This document shows, one piece after another, positions 18,810-27,741 of a DNA stretch of 46,060 nt. Made by a program: the position numbers and the translations under genes. The number at the start of each line of letters is the position of its first letter. Positions within the stretch are counted from its first letter, which is position 1. Location of the stretch: NCBI GenBank assembly GCA_030614685.1, contig JAUWTO010000003.1, positions 1 to 46,060 on the forward strand. Direction: 5' to 3'. Below the pieces are notes generated by a model. That model was not told the origin of the DNA and did no database searches. It worked only from the letters and a program-made list of their open reading frames with translations. The DNA is from Candidatus Aminicenantota bacterium. Its GTDB lineage: Bacteria; Acidobacteriota; Aminicenantia; Aminicenantales; Aminicenantaceae.

Positions 18810-18826
18810 TGTAAAGATATTTTACA
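18810..18826. promoter_or_regulatory. candidate enhancer (UAS) palindrome TGTAAA-N5-TTTACA
   Basis: TGTAAAGATATTTTACA; matches TGTAAAACCCTTTTACT at 23363-23379 in architecture. Confidence 0.6.
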
Positions 18827-18897
18827 TATTTTCCTTTTTGTGTTATCCTATCCATGACTCACCCCTGGAAATCCGAGGGTGGACCCTGGGTTCATGG

Positions 18898-18913
18898 TGG
18901 TATGAAACTTGCT
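18898..18913 (+). promoter_or_regulatory. sigma54-type -24/-12 promoter
   Basis: TGGTAT-GAAAC-TTGCT, GG-N10-GC spacing, upstream of the solute-binding protein operon. Confidence 0.65.
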
Positions 18914-18955
18914 CCTGAAAAACCCCTGAACCATGCACCGATAATTGGATAGACA

Positions 18956-20551
18956 ATGCACATCAAGCTACCGCTCTTACTGCTTTTTTTCACCTTCATC
19001 GCAGGGGCGTCGCCCCAGCTTTCCGAGGAGGTCAGCGATCCGGTCGTAGTGTTCAACTCGGCTTCCCAGAACATCTTCCGTCTCAAGGCTTTTGGTGAGA
19101 GCTTCGAGGTCCAGCTGGATCCTATCCACCCCGACGCCACTGTTTTTGTCTCGGAGCAGCTCTTCGATGGTCTGGTGACCCTGGATTCCGAGCTGAATCC
19201 CGGGCCCGCCCTGGCAGACTACTGGTACAAGGACCCCCAGGGCCTCTTCCACCGCTTCATGCTGCGCAAGGGTGTTCGGTTTCATCACGGCGAGGAGCTT
19301 ACTGCCGAGGACGTGAAATTTTCCCTGGAACGAATCCTGGATCCGGCAAACGCATCGCCCTATGCCGAGTACTTCCTGGACCGTGTGGTCGGGGCCCGGG
19401 AATTCAACTCCGGAAAGGCGAGGGAGGTCACTGGATTTAGGGTCGTGGACAGCCTTACGTTTCAGATCCGGTGGACGAGACCCTATGCCATGGCACTTTC
19501 TCTGCTGAGCATGCCTTTCTGCAAGATCCTGCCGCGGGACCGCGTCCTGGAGCAGGAGAGGGGCTTTTTTCAGAAACCGGCCGGCACGGGACCCTTCATG
19601 TTCGAGGAGTGGGTCAGGGACAACCGCCTGGAGATCGTGGGCGTGCGTCTTGCCAGGAATCCGGGATATTTCGGCGGGATCCCCCACATCGAATATGTGG
19701 AATTCTGTCCCTATTACCAGCTGGATGACTTCATGCAGGGGAAGATCCACGCCATTCCTGTGGAGTCGGAGAGACTGCTCCAGGGGGATTATCAGGTCTT
19801 CCGAGACGGATCCATCCATCCGTTTTTCCTGGGGATGAGCTGCCATATCGCGCCGCTGGACGACCCCCAGGTCAGGCGGGCCATCGCACTCGGCATCGAC
19901 AAGCCGGAGATCGTGCGGGTCACACACGATGTGAGATATCACAGGCAGCTGCTGCACGGCTTCATCCCCTCCAAGCTGCCCGGCTTCTTCCTGACCGATG
20001 AATTGAACACCTACAACGTTCAACAGGCCCAGGAGATGCTGGAGGGAGCGGGGCTGACCCAGGAAAAATTCCCCGAACTCACGCTGCTCCTGGAGGAGCC
20101 CCGCACCGATTTCAAGCACCTCCTCTTTGTTGAGCTGCGCCGCCAGATGAGGGCTTTGGGGATTGATCTGAGGGAAGAATATTACCGCAGGATCGAGCAG
20201 GTGAGGAATTTCCGGAGACCCTACCTGATGCTGAGCTCTCTGCGGCTGGATTTTCCCGGCCCCGAGGCTATCATCCGCCCTCTCTTCTCTTCGAATGCTC
20301 CGGAAAACCTGTGCCGCTACAGCAATCCCGAGCTTGACGGCCTGCTGAGGACCGCAGATCTGGAAAAGAGCTGGAATGTCCGCAGGGATCTTTTTGTGCA
20401 GATTCAGAAGCTCCTCAACACAGATATGCCGGCCGTACCCCTGTTCACGCAGCAGAACCAGGTGGCCGTGCAGCCCTTTGTGCGGGGGATCAAAAATCAA
20501 TCCCTGGGATTCTACTATATCAAGATGAAAAACGTCCGAGTGGAGAGATAG
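18956..20551 (+). CDS. family 5 (DppA/OppA-like) extracellular solute-binding protein
   Basis: signal peptide; DATVFVSEQLFDGLVTLDSELNPGPALADYW, LRKGVRFHHGEELTAEDVKFSLERILDP, GTGPFMFEEW. Confidence 0.93.
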   Translation: MHIKLPLLLLFFTFIAGASPQLSEEVSDPVVVFNSASQNIFRLKAFGESFEVQLDPIHPDATVFVSEQLFDGLVTLDSELNPGPALADYWYKDPQGLFHRFMLRKGVRFHHGEELTAEDVKFSLERILDPANASPYAEYFLDRVVGAREFNSGKAREVTGFRVVDSLTFQIRWTRPYAMALSLLSMPFCKILPRDRVLEQERGFFQKPAGTGPFMFEEWVRDNRLEIVGVRLARNPGYFGGIPHIEYVEFCPYYQLDDFMQGKIHAIPVESERLLQGDYQVFRDGSIHPFFLGMSCHIAPLDDPQVRRAIALGIDKPEIVRVTHDVRYHRQLLHGFIPSKLPGFFLTDELNTYNVQQAQEMLEGAGLTQEKFPELTLLLEEPRTDFKHLLFVELRRQMRALGIDLREEYYRRIEQVRNFRRPYLMLSSLRLDFPGPEAIIRPLFSSNAPENLCRYSNPELDGLLRTADLEKSWNVRRDLFVQIQKLLNTDMPAVPLFTQQNQVAVQPFVRGIKNQSLGFYYIKMKNVRVER

Positions 20552-20560
20552 GGCAACGAA

Positions 20561-22024
20561 ATGGCCGTGTATATCTCTTTACGCACTCGCCTGGCGCTCT
20601 GGGTGATCTTTCTGCTCCTCGCCCAGGTGGTTTTGGTCCTGTTCGTGATCCAGCGGCAGGAGGTCGTCGCCATTGAGCAGGAGCAGAGGGAGAAGGGCCT
20701 GGTCCTGGCCAACAGCATCATCCAGGAGAACACCCCCCTTCTGGTGCGGTTCGATTACGACGCCCTTAAGGAAAACCTCGATGCCCGGATCGATGATATG
20801 CTGGTCTATATCATCTTCTATAATCGTTTCAACATGCCGGCCGCGGGCAATGACTTCATCGTCGGATTCGATGACATCTATCAGTTCACCAATCTGGGGG
20901 AGGATCTTACTGACAGGGAGGCCGTCGTCCGGCGGCATCAGCTGCGGGATGCCGAGCACAACCCCCTGGTCGATGTGCTCGAGATCGAGATCCCTATTTT
21001 CCTGCGGGATGTGAGCGATCGTTGGGGTTCCGTGAAGCTGGGACTTTCTCTGGATGAGATGCATGCCGAGGTGCGGCGCACGAGCATGCTGCTGCTGGGG
21101 ATCGGGGTCCTGGGTCTCCTGATCGGGATCATCGGTGCGACCTGGCTGGCTCGCAGGATCACGACGCCCCTCCAGAAACTCGTGGAGGGCACCAAACAAC
21201 TCAGCCGGGGAGATTTTTCCCTCCAGATCGACATCGATTCCCAGGATGAAGTAGGAAACCTGGCCAGGAGTTTCAACGAGATGAGCAGCCAGCTCCAGCT
21301 GCTCCAGAAACGGATGGAGGAGGCGAACAAGCGCCTGATCCAGGTCGAGAAGCTGGCCTCCATCGGGCACATCTCCGCCGGTATCGCCCATGAGATCCGC
21401 AATCCTCTGACGGCTGTGAAGCTGAACATCCAGAAGATCAGCGCAAAAGAGAACCTGGACGAGGGGGACCTGGTCAACCTGGAGATTTCCCAGGAAGGCA
21501 TCGCCCAGATCGAGAAGTTCATCAAGGAGCTCCTGAATTATGCCCGGGTCTCCGAGCTCAATCTGGACTGGTTTGCCATGGACCAGATCATCGACGGATC
21601 CATCAAGATGATCGCCGATTCACTCGAGCTAAAGAATGTGACGATTGAAAAGCACTATGCCCCAGATATGCCCCAGGTGCGTGTGGATGCGGACAAGGTC
21701 CGTCAGGTCATTCTGAACATGCTGCGCAACTCCTGTGAGGTGGTCGATGTCGGCGGGAAGATCAAGGTCCGCATCGAGAAGGCCGACACGCCTTCCGGGC
21801 CCCGGCTGCGGACTTTGATCTCAGACAACGGCAGGGGCGTCCCACAGAAGGACTGGGAGAACGTGTTCGAGCCGTTCTACACCACCAAGGCCAGCGGGAT
21901 CGGCTTGGGCCTGGCCATCGCCCGCAAGATACTCGAACAGCACGACGGCACCATCCGGGTGAGAGCCCAGGAGGGCCGGGGCAGCTGCTTCGAGATCCTC
22001 CTCCCCTGTGAGAGTGAAACATGA
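20561..22024 (+). CDS. sensor histidine kinase with periplasmic domain, HAMP, HisKA and HATPase
   Basis: two TM segments; HAMP-like RRITTPLQKLVEGTKQLSRGDF; GHISAGIAHEIRNPLTAVKLNIQ H-box; SDNGRGVPQ and GIGLGLAIARKILEQHDGTI. Confidence 0.95.
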   Translation: MAVYISLRTRLALWVIFLLLAQVVLVLFVIQRQEVVAIEQEQREKGLVLANSIIQENTPLLVRFDYDALKENLDARIDDMLVYIIFYNRFNMPAAGNDFIVGFDDIYQFTNLGEDLTDREAVVRRHQLRDAEHNPLVDVLEIEIPIFLRDVSDRWGSVKLGLSLDEMHAEVRRTSMLLLGIGVLGLLIGIIGATWLARRITTPLQKLVEGTKQLSRGDFSLQIDIDSQDEVGNLARSFNEMSSQLQLLQKRMEEANKRLIQVEKLASIGHISAGIAHEIRNPLTAVKLNIQKISAKENLDEGDLVNLEISQEGIAQIEKFIKELLNYARVSELNLDWFAMDQIIDGSIKMIADSLELKNVTIEKHYAPDMPQVRVDADKVRQVILNMLRNSCEVVDVGGKIKVRIEKADTPSGPRLRTLISDNGRGVPQKDWENVFEPFYTTKASGIGLGLAIARKILEQHDGTIRVRAQEGRGSCFEILLPCESET

Positions 22025-23355
22025 AAACCATCCTGATCGTTGACGACGATCCCCTCATCCTGAAGACTCTGTCTTCGCATTTCACGAATAGCGGCTACGA
22101 GGTTTTGACTGCTGCGGACGGCAGAGAGGGCCTCCAAAAATATACCGATGCGATGCCTGACCTCGTCATCCTGGACATCCGCCTGCCCGATGTGGACGGC
22201 CTGGAAGCACTCAAGCGGATCCGGGGCATCGATCCGAAGGCCCTGGTCGTCATCATCACCGCCTTCGACGACATGAAGACCACAGTGGAGGCCATTAAAT
22301 CCGGCGCCTTCGAGTATCTGGTCAAGCCCCTGGATTTCCTGGAGCTGGATCTCACCATCAACAAAGCCTTCCAGGTCAGCAAGTTGGAGGGCAAGCTGCA
22401 TTACCTGGTCGAGGAGAAGCAGAAGGAATATACCATCGACAACATCATCGGCCGCTCCCCCCCAATGCGAGAGGTCTTCAAGCTGATCGGATCTGTGGTC
22501 AACAACCGGGCCAATATCCTGATCCAGGGAGAGAGCGGGACAGGCAAGGAGTTGTGCGCCAAGGCCATCCATTACAACAGCGCCAACAAGGACGAGCCGT
22601 TTATCGTCATCAACTGCTCAGCCATTCAGGACACTCTGCTCGAGAGCGAGCTGTTCGGCCATGTCAAGGGCGCCTTCACCGATGCGATCCAGGAGACCAA
22701 GGGCAAGTTCGAGATCGCCGGTAAGGGGACGCTGTTCCTGGATGAGATCGGAGACATCTCACCCAACCTGCAGTCCAAGCTGCTGCGGGTGATCGAGAGC
22801 CGGGACTTCATGAAGGTGGGAGGGGAGAAGGTCCTCACGACCGAGGCCCGCATCATCGCCGCCACCAACAAGGACCTGAAGACTCTGATCGAAGAGGGGA
22901 CGTTCCGGGAGGATCTGTACTGGCGGCTGAAGGTCGTGGAGATCAAGCTGCCTCCGTTGCGCGAACGCAAGGAAGATGTTCCCGAACTGGTGGGCTACCT
23001 GATGGAGAAGATCAACCGGGAGCTGCGCAAGAATGTGCGCAAGGTGCCGGATCATGTCATGAAAAAGCTGATCGCCTGGCCCTGGAAAGGCAATGTCCGG
23101 GAGTTGGAGAACGCCCTGACCCATGCCGCTATCCTGGCTAAGGGGGACATCATCCTGGAGGAAAACCTGCCCCTTGAAGGAGGCGACAAGAATCCCTATC
23201 CCCAGAAGCTGGTGGCCCTTAAGGAAGTGGAGAAGAGCTACATCCAGCATGTCCTCCAGATCGCCAAAGGGTCCAAGATCCAGGCCAGCCAGATCCTGGG
23301 GATCAGCCGCCCTACTCTGGACAAGAAGATCAAGGATTACCAGCTGGACGTCTGA
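22021..23355 (+). CDS. NtrC-family sigma54-dependent response regulator
   Basis: receiver ILIVDDDPLILK...VILDIRLPD...EYLVKPLD; AAA+ GESGTGKE, GAFTDA loop; C-terminal Fis HTH SKIQASQILGISRPTLDKKIKDYQL; ATGA overlap with the kinase gene. Confidence 0.96.
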   Translation: MKTILIVDDDPLILKTLSSHFTNSGYEVLTAADGREGLQKYTDAMPDLVILDIRLPDVDGLEALKRIRGIDPKALVVIITAFDDMKTTVEAIKSGAFEYLVKPLDFLELDLTINKAFQVSKLEGKLHYLVEEKQKEYTIDNIIGRSPPMREVFKLIGSVVNNRANILIQGESGTGKELCAKAIHYNSANKDEPFIVINCSAIQDTLLESELFGHVKGAFTDAIQETKGKFEIAGKGTLFLDEIGDISPNLQSKLLRVIESRDFMKVGGEKVLTTEARIIAATNKDLKTLIEEGTFREDLYWRLKVVEIKLPPLRERKEDVPELVGYLMEKINRELRKNVRKVPDHVMKKLIAWPWKGNVRELENALTHAAILAKGDIILEENLPLEGGDKNPYPQKLVALKEVEKSYIQHVLQIAKGSKIQASQILGISRPTLDKKIKDYQLDV

Positions 23356-23362
23356 ATCAGAA

Positions 23363-23379
23363 TGTAAAACCCTTTTACT
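23363..23379. promoter_or_regulatory. candidate enhancer palindrome TGTAAA-N5-TTTACT
   Basis: TGTAAAACCCTTTTACT; a second TGTAAA half-site begins 20 bp downstream at 23383. Confidence 0.6.
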
Positions 23380-23460
23380 TGGTGTAAAATTTATTTCCGA
23401 GTATTCTTATCTAAATGTTAAACTATCCCCTTTTTTCCCCTGGGAAGCCTTTTCTAAACT

Positions 23461-23476
23461 TGGCACGAAACCTGCA
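23461..23476 (+). promoter_or_regulatory. sigma54-type -24/-12 promoter
   Basis: TGGCAC-GAAAC-CTGCA, GG-N10-GC spacing, upstream of the single-domain receiver gene. Confidence 0.72.
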
Positions 23477-23514
23477 TGTATATAACTGTAAGTCAAATTG
23501 GAAGAGTGAAAACA

Positions 23515-23910
23515 ATGTCTATTAAAAAAGTACTCATCGTTGAAGACGAACCCACCATACGCAAGACCTTTACCGTGCTCCTGGAGAACCGGTATCGAGT
23601 CGTTGCCGTGGAGTCTCCCCGCGAAGCTCTGCAGCGCTTCCGCAAGTCCAAGATCGATTTGATCATAACAGACCTGAGGCTGCCTGAAATGAGTGGACTG
23701 GACCTGATCGAGCGGTTCCGTGCCTCGGGTTATGAGGGCGATGTCATCCTGATCTCCGGCTATCCGGAGGATGTGGATACCGATATCCTGCTCGACCTTT
23801 CCATCGGGTATTTCTTTGCCAAACCCCTGGATCTGGACGAACTGAACAATGCCATAGAGTATGTGCTGGACACACGGCTGTGGCATGAGAAACGCATAGC
23901 CAGTATCTAA
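23515..23910 (+). CDS. single-domain response regulator (receiver only)
   Basis: KVLIVEDEPTIRKTF, LIITDLRLPEMSGL, YFFAKPLDLDEL; no output domain; start at MSIKKV. Confidence 0.9.
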   Translation: MSIKKVLIVEDEPTIRKTFTVLLENRYRVVAVESPREALQRFRKSKIDLIITDLRLPEMSGLDLIERFRASGYEGDVILISGYPEDVDTDILLDLSIGYFFAKPLDLDELNNAIEYVLDTRLWHEKRIASI

Positions 23911-23959
23911 CTCCCGGCGGCCTTTCCGCCGACTCGGGAGGAAAGGACGGATCTCGACA

Positions 23960-24220
23960 ATGAATCCGGAGCGTTTTCCTACCTCGTGGGATGCCGAAGA
24001 TCAGAACCCGATTCCGGAATTTTTGGTAACTCTGCAGAACGAGTGTCTGATCGATCTCCTGTTCGAACGCCTGGAGAAGCGGCTGCTGGTTCGGATCCTG
24101 TCCATGAACCGCGGGGATCGTCAGAGGACAGCCGAATACCTGGAGATGGAGTACGCAGTCCTTTGCCAGGAGTTGAAGAAGCACCACCTCATCGTCCTTA
24201 AAGATCACCAAGACACCTGA
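23960..24220 (+). CDS. small protein with Fis-type HTH-like C-terminus
   Basis: LEKRLLVRILSMNRGDRQRTAEYLEMEYAVLCQELKKHHL aligns by eye with Fis/NtrC C-terminal HTH (LxxAGGNxxxAAxxLGISxxTLxxKLKxxxL). Confidence 0.6.
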   Translation: MNPERFPTSWDAEDQNPIPEFLVTLQNECLIDLLFERLEKRLLVRILSMNRGDRQRTAEYLEMEYAVLCQELKKHHLIVLKDHQDT

Positions 24221-24332
24221 TATCGATCCTCGGCATCCCCTCCTGCTGACAGATCAAATACTTGCTTCCCAGAGGACCTTCAGGGGTGTGAACCATCCCG
24301 TTATTTTGCTATGATATGCGGCGGTGTTTAAC

Positions 24333-25886
24333 ATGAGAGAGATGAGGTGTAAGCCGATTCCCGGCGGGCTCAGCGGCATTCTGATCGTGCTGGCGCTGTG
24401 TCTGAGCGGCGCCGGCGTTTTTCCCCTTTATGAGTTGAAACAGGCAGGCCCTGACCCTCCGGGTGAAGAAACCTGGATGGGGGTCTACATCAACGACGTC
24501 AAGGTCGGATACAGCCGCTTCTCGGAAAGCAGGGCAGTGAGGGAGGGGCAGGACGTCACGCTCCTCAGCAGCGAATCCCTGATAAAAGTATCCCGCTTGG
24601 GCGGGAATCCCATCGAGCTGCTGACGAGGCAGGAAACCTGGCTGGACGACGAGGATAGGCCTCTGGAAATCCGTGTATTGACCAAGATGTCCCAGACCGA
24701 GACTGTGATCCGGGCGGAGGTCCGGCCGGATACGGTGGTGTTTTATCTGGGAGACAGGATCGCCAAGGAGCTCCCTTATGTCGAAAGATTCCATGTCGAT
24801 GTACCCGTTCAGGATATCATCGAGACAAAGGGGCTGCACCCCGGTGCTTCCTACGAATTCAAGATCCTGGACCCCATGGCCTATGCGTTCTCTGAGTGCC
24901 GCTTTTTTGTCCGGGGAGAGGAGGACGTCCTGATCCTGGGCGAGAATAAACGGCTGTGGCATGTCACGACCGAATTGGATTCCCTCATCCCCATGGTAGT
25001 CGAGGAGTGGATCGACGGGACGGGTAAGGTTTACAAATCGGTGTCCCAGGTGGGATTTATGACGACGGCGGCTCTGTTGATGTCCAAAGAGAAGGCGCTG
25101 GAACCCGGAACCGAGAGCTTCGATATCGCGTTCTCGTCTCTCATAACCTCGAATGTGAGGCTGAAGCGGCCCCAGAACGTCCGGCGCATGCGCCTTAAGC
25201 TGTCGGGTCTCAGGGTGGACAAGCTCAAGAGGCTGCCGTGGGGCGAAGCCCAGGAGCTCCTCGAGGTCGGAGAGGATTTCGTCATCGTCGAAACCAGAAG
25301 CCGGATCTTCCGTGAAGAGCAGTCCCTGGCCCTGCCGATCCAGGCTGCGGATTGGCAGGATTCCCTGGCATCGACGGTGTTCTGTCAGGTTGATGATGCC
25401 GATATCCAGTCCGTCGCCCGCGAGGTTGTGGGGGAGGAGCGCAACGCCTGGCGTGCTGCCAAGAAGATCGCTGAGTGGATCGACCGTGAGATGGAGGCGA
25501 ACTATGACGTGGGATTCGCCTCCGCACGGGAGATCCTGGACAACCGCGAGGGGGACTGCAGCGAGCACACCGTGCTGTTCGTGGCGCTGTGCCGCGCGTC
25601 CGGAATCCCGGCCAGGGCTGTGGTGGGGATCATGTATGGGGGAGGGATCTTCGCCTATCACATGTGGCCCGAGGTCTTTGTGGGCGACTGGGTGGCTCTG
25701 GATCCCAAGTGGCTGGCCCTCGATCCCGAGACAGGGGAATATTTCACGGATGCCACCCACATCAAGTTCGGCCAGAGCAACCTGGATGAGAACATGTACC
25801 AGGAAATGGTCACTTCCATCTCCGAGATCATAGGCAAGCTCAAGCTTGAGGTGCTGAAGCATTCCGAGGACGGTGTATTGAGATGA
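24333..25886 (+). CDS. secreted/membrane transglutaminase-like (TGc domain) protein
   Basis: N-terminal hydrophobic segment; GDCSEHTVLFVALCRASGIPARAVVGIMY...YHMWPEVFVGDWVALDP Cys-His-Asp arrangement. Confidence 0.88.
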   Translation: MREMRCKPIPGGLSGILIVLALCLSGAGVFPLYELKQAGPDPPGEETWMGVYINDVKVGYSRFSESRAVREGQDVTLLSSESLIKVSRLGGNPIELLTRQETWLDDEDRPLEIRVLTKMSQTETVIRAEVRPDTVVFYLGDRIAKELPYVERFHVDVPVQDIIETKGLHPGASYEFKILDPMAYAFSECRFFVRGEEDVLILGENKRLWHVTTELDSLIPMVVEEWIDGTGKVYKSVSQVGFMTTAALLMSKEKALEPGTESFDIAFSSLITSNVRLKRPQNVRRMRLKLSGLRVDKLKRLPWGEAQELLEVGEDFVIVETRSRIFREEQSLALPIQAADWQDSLASTVFCQVDDADIQSVAREVVGEERNAWRAAKKIAEWIDREMEANYDVGFASAREILDNREGDCSEHTVLFVALCRASGIPARAVVGIMYGGGIFAYHMWPEVFVGDWVALDPKWLALDPETGEYFTDATHIKFGQSNLDENMYQEMVTSISEIIGKLKLEVLKHSEDGVLR

Positions 25887-26752
25887 GGGCGGCGCTGGAG
25901 TGTTTTCCCTGTTACTATTCCCAGATCTTGAAGACCGCCCGCATGATGTCCCTCACGGAGGAACAGACCCGGGAGGCTATCGCCCGGTTTAGCGGCTTGC
26001 TGCCAGGACTGCCGGATTCGGCCACGCCAGCCGGGATCGGGCGTGAGCTTTACCTCATCCTGTCCGAGCTTTCCGGGGATCCGGACCCCTACAGAGGGAT
26101 CAAGGCCCACTGCACGCGGCTGGCCCTGGACATGTATCCGAAAATGAAAGAGAGGGTCCGGTCCTCCCGGGACCCCTTGAAGGAAGCCTTGCGCATCGCC
26201 GTGGCCGGCAACTTCATCGACTTTGGCACCTCCGAACAGGTGAATCTCAAGGCCGGACTGGAGGAGGTCCTGGACCAGGAGTTCTTCATTGATCACTATG
26301 AGGAACTGCGGGACCACCTGGACAAGGTGGATGAGGTCCTCATGCTGGGTGATAACGCGGGTGAGACCGTCTTTGACCGCGTCCTGATCGAGGAACTGGG
26401 GAAGCCGGTGCGTTATGTGGTGCGCGAGGCACCTATGATCAATGATGCGGTCCGGGAAGATGCGGTGATGGCCGGCATCGACCGGGTAGCGGAAGTGATT
26501 TCCTCCGGATGTGTGGCGCCGGGGACCATCCGGAGGTTTTGCTCGGCCGAGTTCTGGCAGACCATGCAGGACGCTCAGCTTATCATCAGCAAGGGCCAGG
26601 GCAACTTCGAAGGACTCAGCGACGAATCCCTCCCCATCTTTTTTCTGCTCAAGGCCAAGTGCGTTGCCGTGGCCCGCGAGATCGGCGTTCCCATGGGCAG
26701 CCTCCTGCTCCTTTCCCCCAGAAGAAAAAGTTGCACAGCAGACTCTGGTTGA
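25883..26752 (+). CDS. DUF89 (ARMT1-like, damage-control phosphatase) family protein
   Basis: ECFPCYYSQILKTARM, EVLMLGDNAGETVFDRVLIEEL, ISKGQGNFEGLSD. Confidence 0.85.
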   Translation: MRAALECFPCYYSQILKTARMMSLTEEQTREAIARFSGLLPGLPDSATPAGIGRELYLILSELSGDPDPYRGIKAHCTRLALDMYPKMKERVRSSRDPLKEALRIAVAGNFIDFGTSEQVNLKAGLEEVLDQEFFIDHYEELRDHLDKVDEVLMLGDNAGETVFDRVLIEELGKPVRYVVREAPMINDAVREDAVMAGIDRVAEVISSGCVAPGTIRRFCSAEFWQTMQDAQLIISKGQGNFEGLSDESLPIFFLLKAKCVAVAREIGVPMGSLLLLSPRRKSCTADSG

Positions 26753-26790
26753 TGTAGTATCAAAACGAATATGAGAAAGGAGGGTCACTC

Positions 26791-27741
26791 ATGAAAAAGA
26801 TGGACCGTCGTGAATTCATTAAGCGGAGCGCCCAGGTCGGTGTGTCCGCGGTTGTGGGCAGTGCTCTGTACGGCAGCCAGAGGCCGGATGCCCTATCTTA
26901 CACCCTGGAAGGTGACTTGATCGACCTCTCGGTGGTGGAGGGGCCCGATTTTTTCAGGACAACGGAGATGGCCGTGGCTCAGTTGGGTGGCATGGAGAAG
27001 TTTGTGCCCAAGGGAGCCAAGGTGGCCATCCTACCCAACGTGCAGCGTTGGCATCCCGGGACCTTTACCAAGCCCGACATCGTCCGCGCCATCGTGCAGA
27101 TGTGCAAGCAGGCTGGGGCCGCCGAGGTCAACTGCCTGTCCTGGCTGGAGATGAAGAACTGGGAATCTACAGGACTGGATAAGGTGCTCAAAGAAGAGGG
27201 CGCGAGCCTCAAGCTTATCGCCTCCGAAGAGGCTGACTTCAAGACGGTCAAAGTAACGAACGGCGCCTCTCTGGACGAGGCCATGATCATGAAGGAGTTC
27301 TACAACAACGACGTGTTTATCGACATCCCCATCACCAAAGACCATGCCGGCAACAAGTTCACGGGCACCATGAAAAACTTGATGGGGCTGAACTACCGGG
27401 TCAACAATCGCAGCAAGTTCCACAAGGAAAACTGGACCACGGACGTAAACGCCATCCGCCACCTGGAGCAGTGCATTGTGGACCTTAACACGCTGATCAA
27501 ACCGGATCTCTGCGTCGTGGACGCCACCGAGTTCATCATAACCAACGGGCCCATGGGGCCCGGCGACATCATCAAGCCGCACAAGGTCATCGCCGGTGTG
27601 AACCGGGTGTCGGTGGACGCCTACTGCACGACGCTGTGGGATATCGAGGCCAAGGACATCATCGCCATCACCCATGCCCACAAGCGGGGGCTGGGCAACA
27701 TGAGCCTGGCCGAGCTGAGCATCAAGGAAACAAGACTGTGA
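26791..27741 (+). CDS. DUF362-family protein with Tat-like signal
   Basis: MDRREFIKRSAQVGVSAVVGSAL twin-arginine N-terminus; KVAILPNVQRWHPGTFTKPDIVRAIVQM, DIPITKDHAGNKFTGTMKNLMGL. Confidence 0.83.
   Translation: MKKMDRREFIKRSAQVGVSAVVGSALYGSQRPDALSYTLEGDLIDLSVVEGPDFFRTTEMAVAQLGGMEKFVPKGAKVAILPNVQRWHPGTFTKPDIVRAIVQMCKQAGAAEVNCLSWLEMKNWESTGLDKVLKEEGASLKLIASEEADFKTVKVTNGASLDEAMIMKEFYNNDVFIDIPITKDHAGNKFTGTMKNLMGLNYRVNNRSKFHKENWTTDVNAIRHLEQCIVDLNTLIKPDLCVVDATEFIITNGPMGPGDIIKPHKVIAGVNRVSVDAYCTTLWDIEAKDIIAITHAHKRGLGNMSLAELSIKETRL

Noticed and set aside
18977-20500. 507-aa minus-strand ORF antisense to the solute-binding protein
   Set aside because: No recognisable domain; the sense ORF is unambiguous.
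22021-23355. GAFTDA instead of canonical GAFTGA in the NtrC-type ATPase
   Set aside because: The loop is otherwise intact and this variant is, to my knowledge, common in functional family members; not treated as loss of sigma54 contact.
24309-25862. 517-aa minus-strand ORF antisense to the transglutaminase-like gene
   Set aside because: Sense frame has a catalytic TGc motif and signal-like N-terminus; the antisense product is low-complexity H/P/R-rich.
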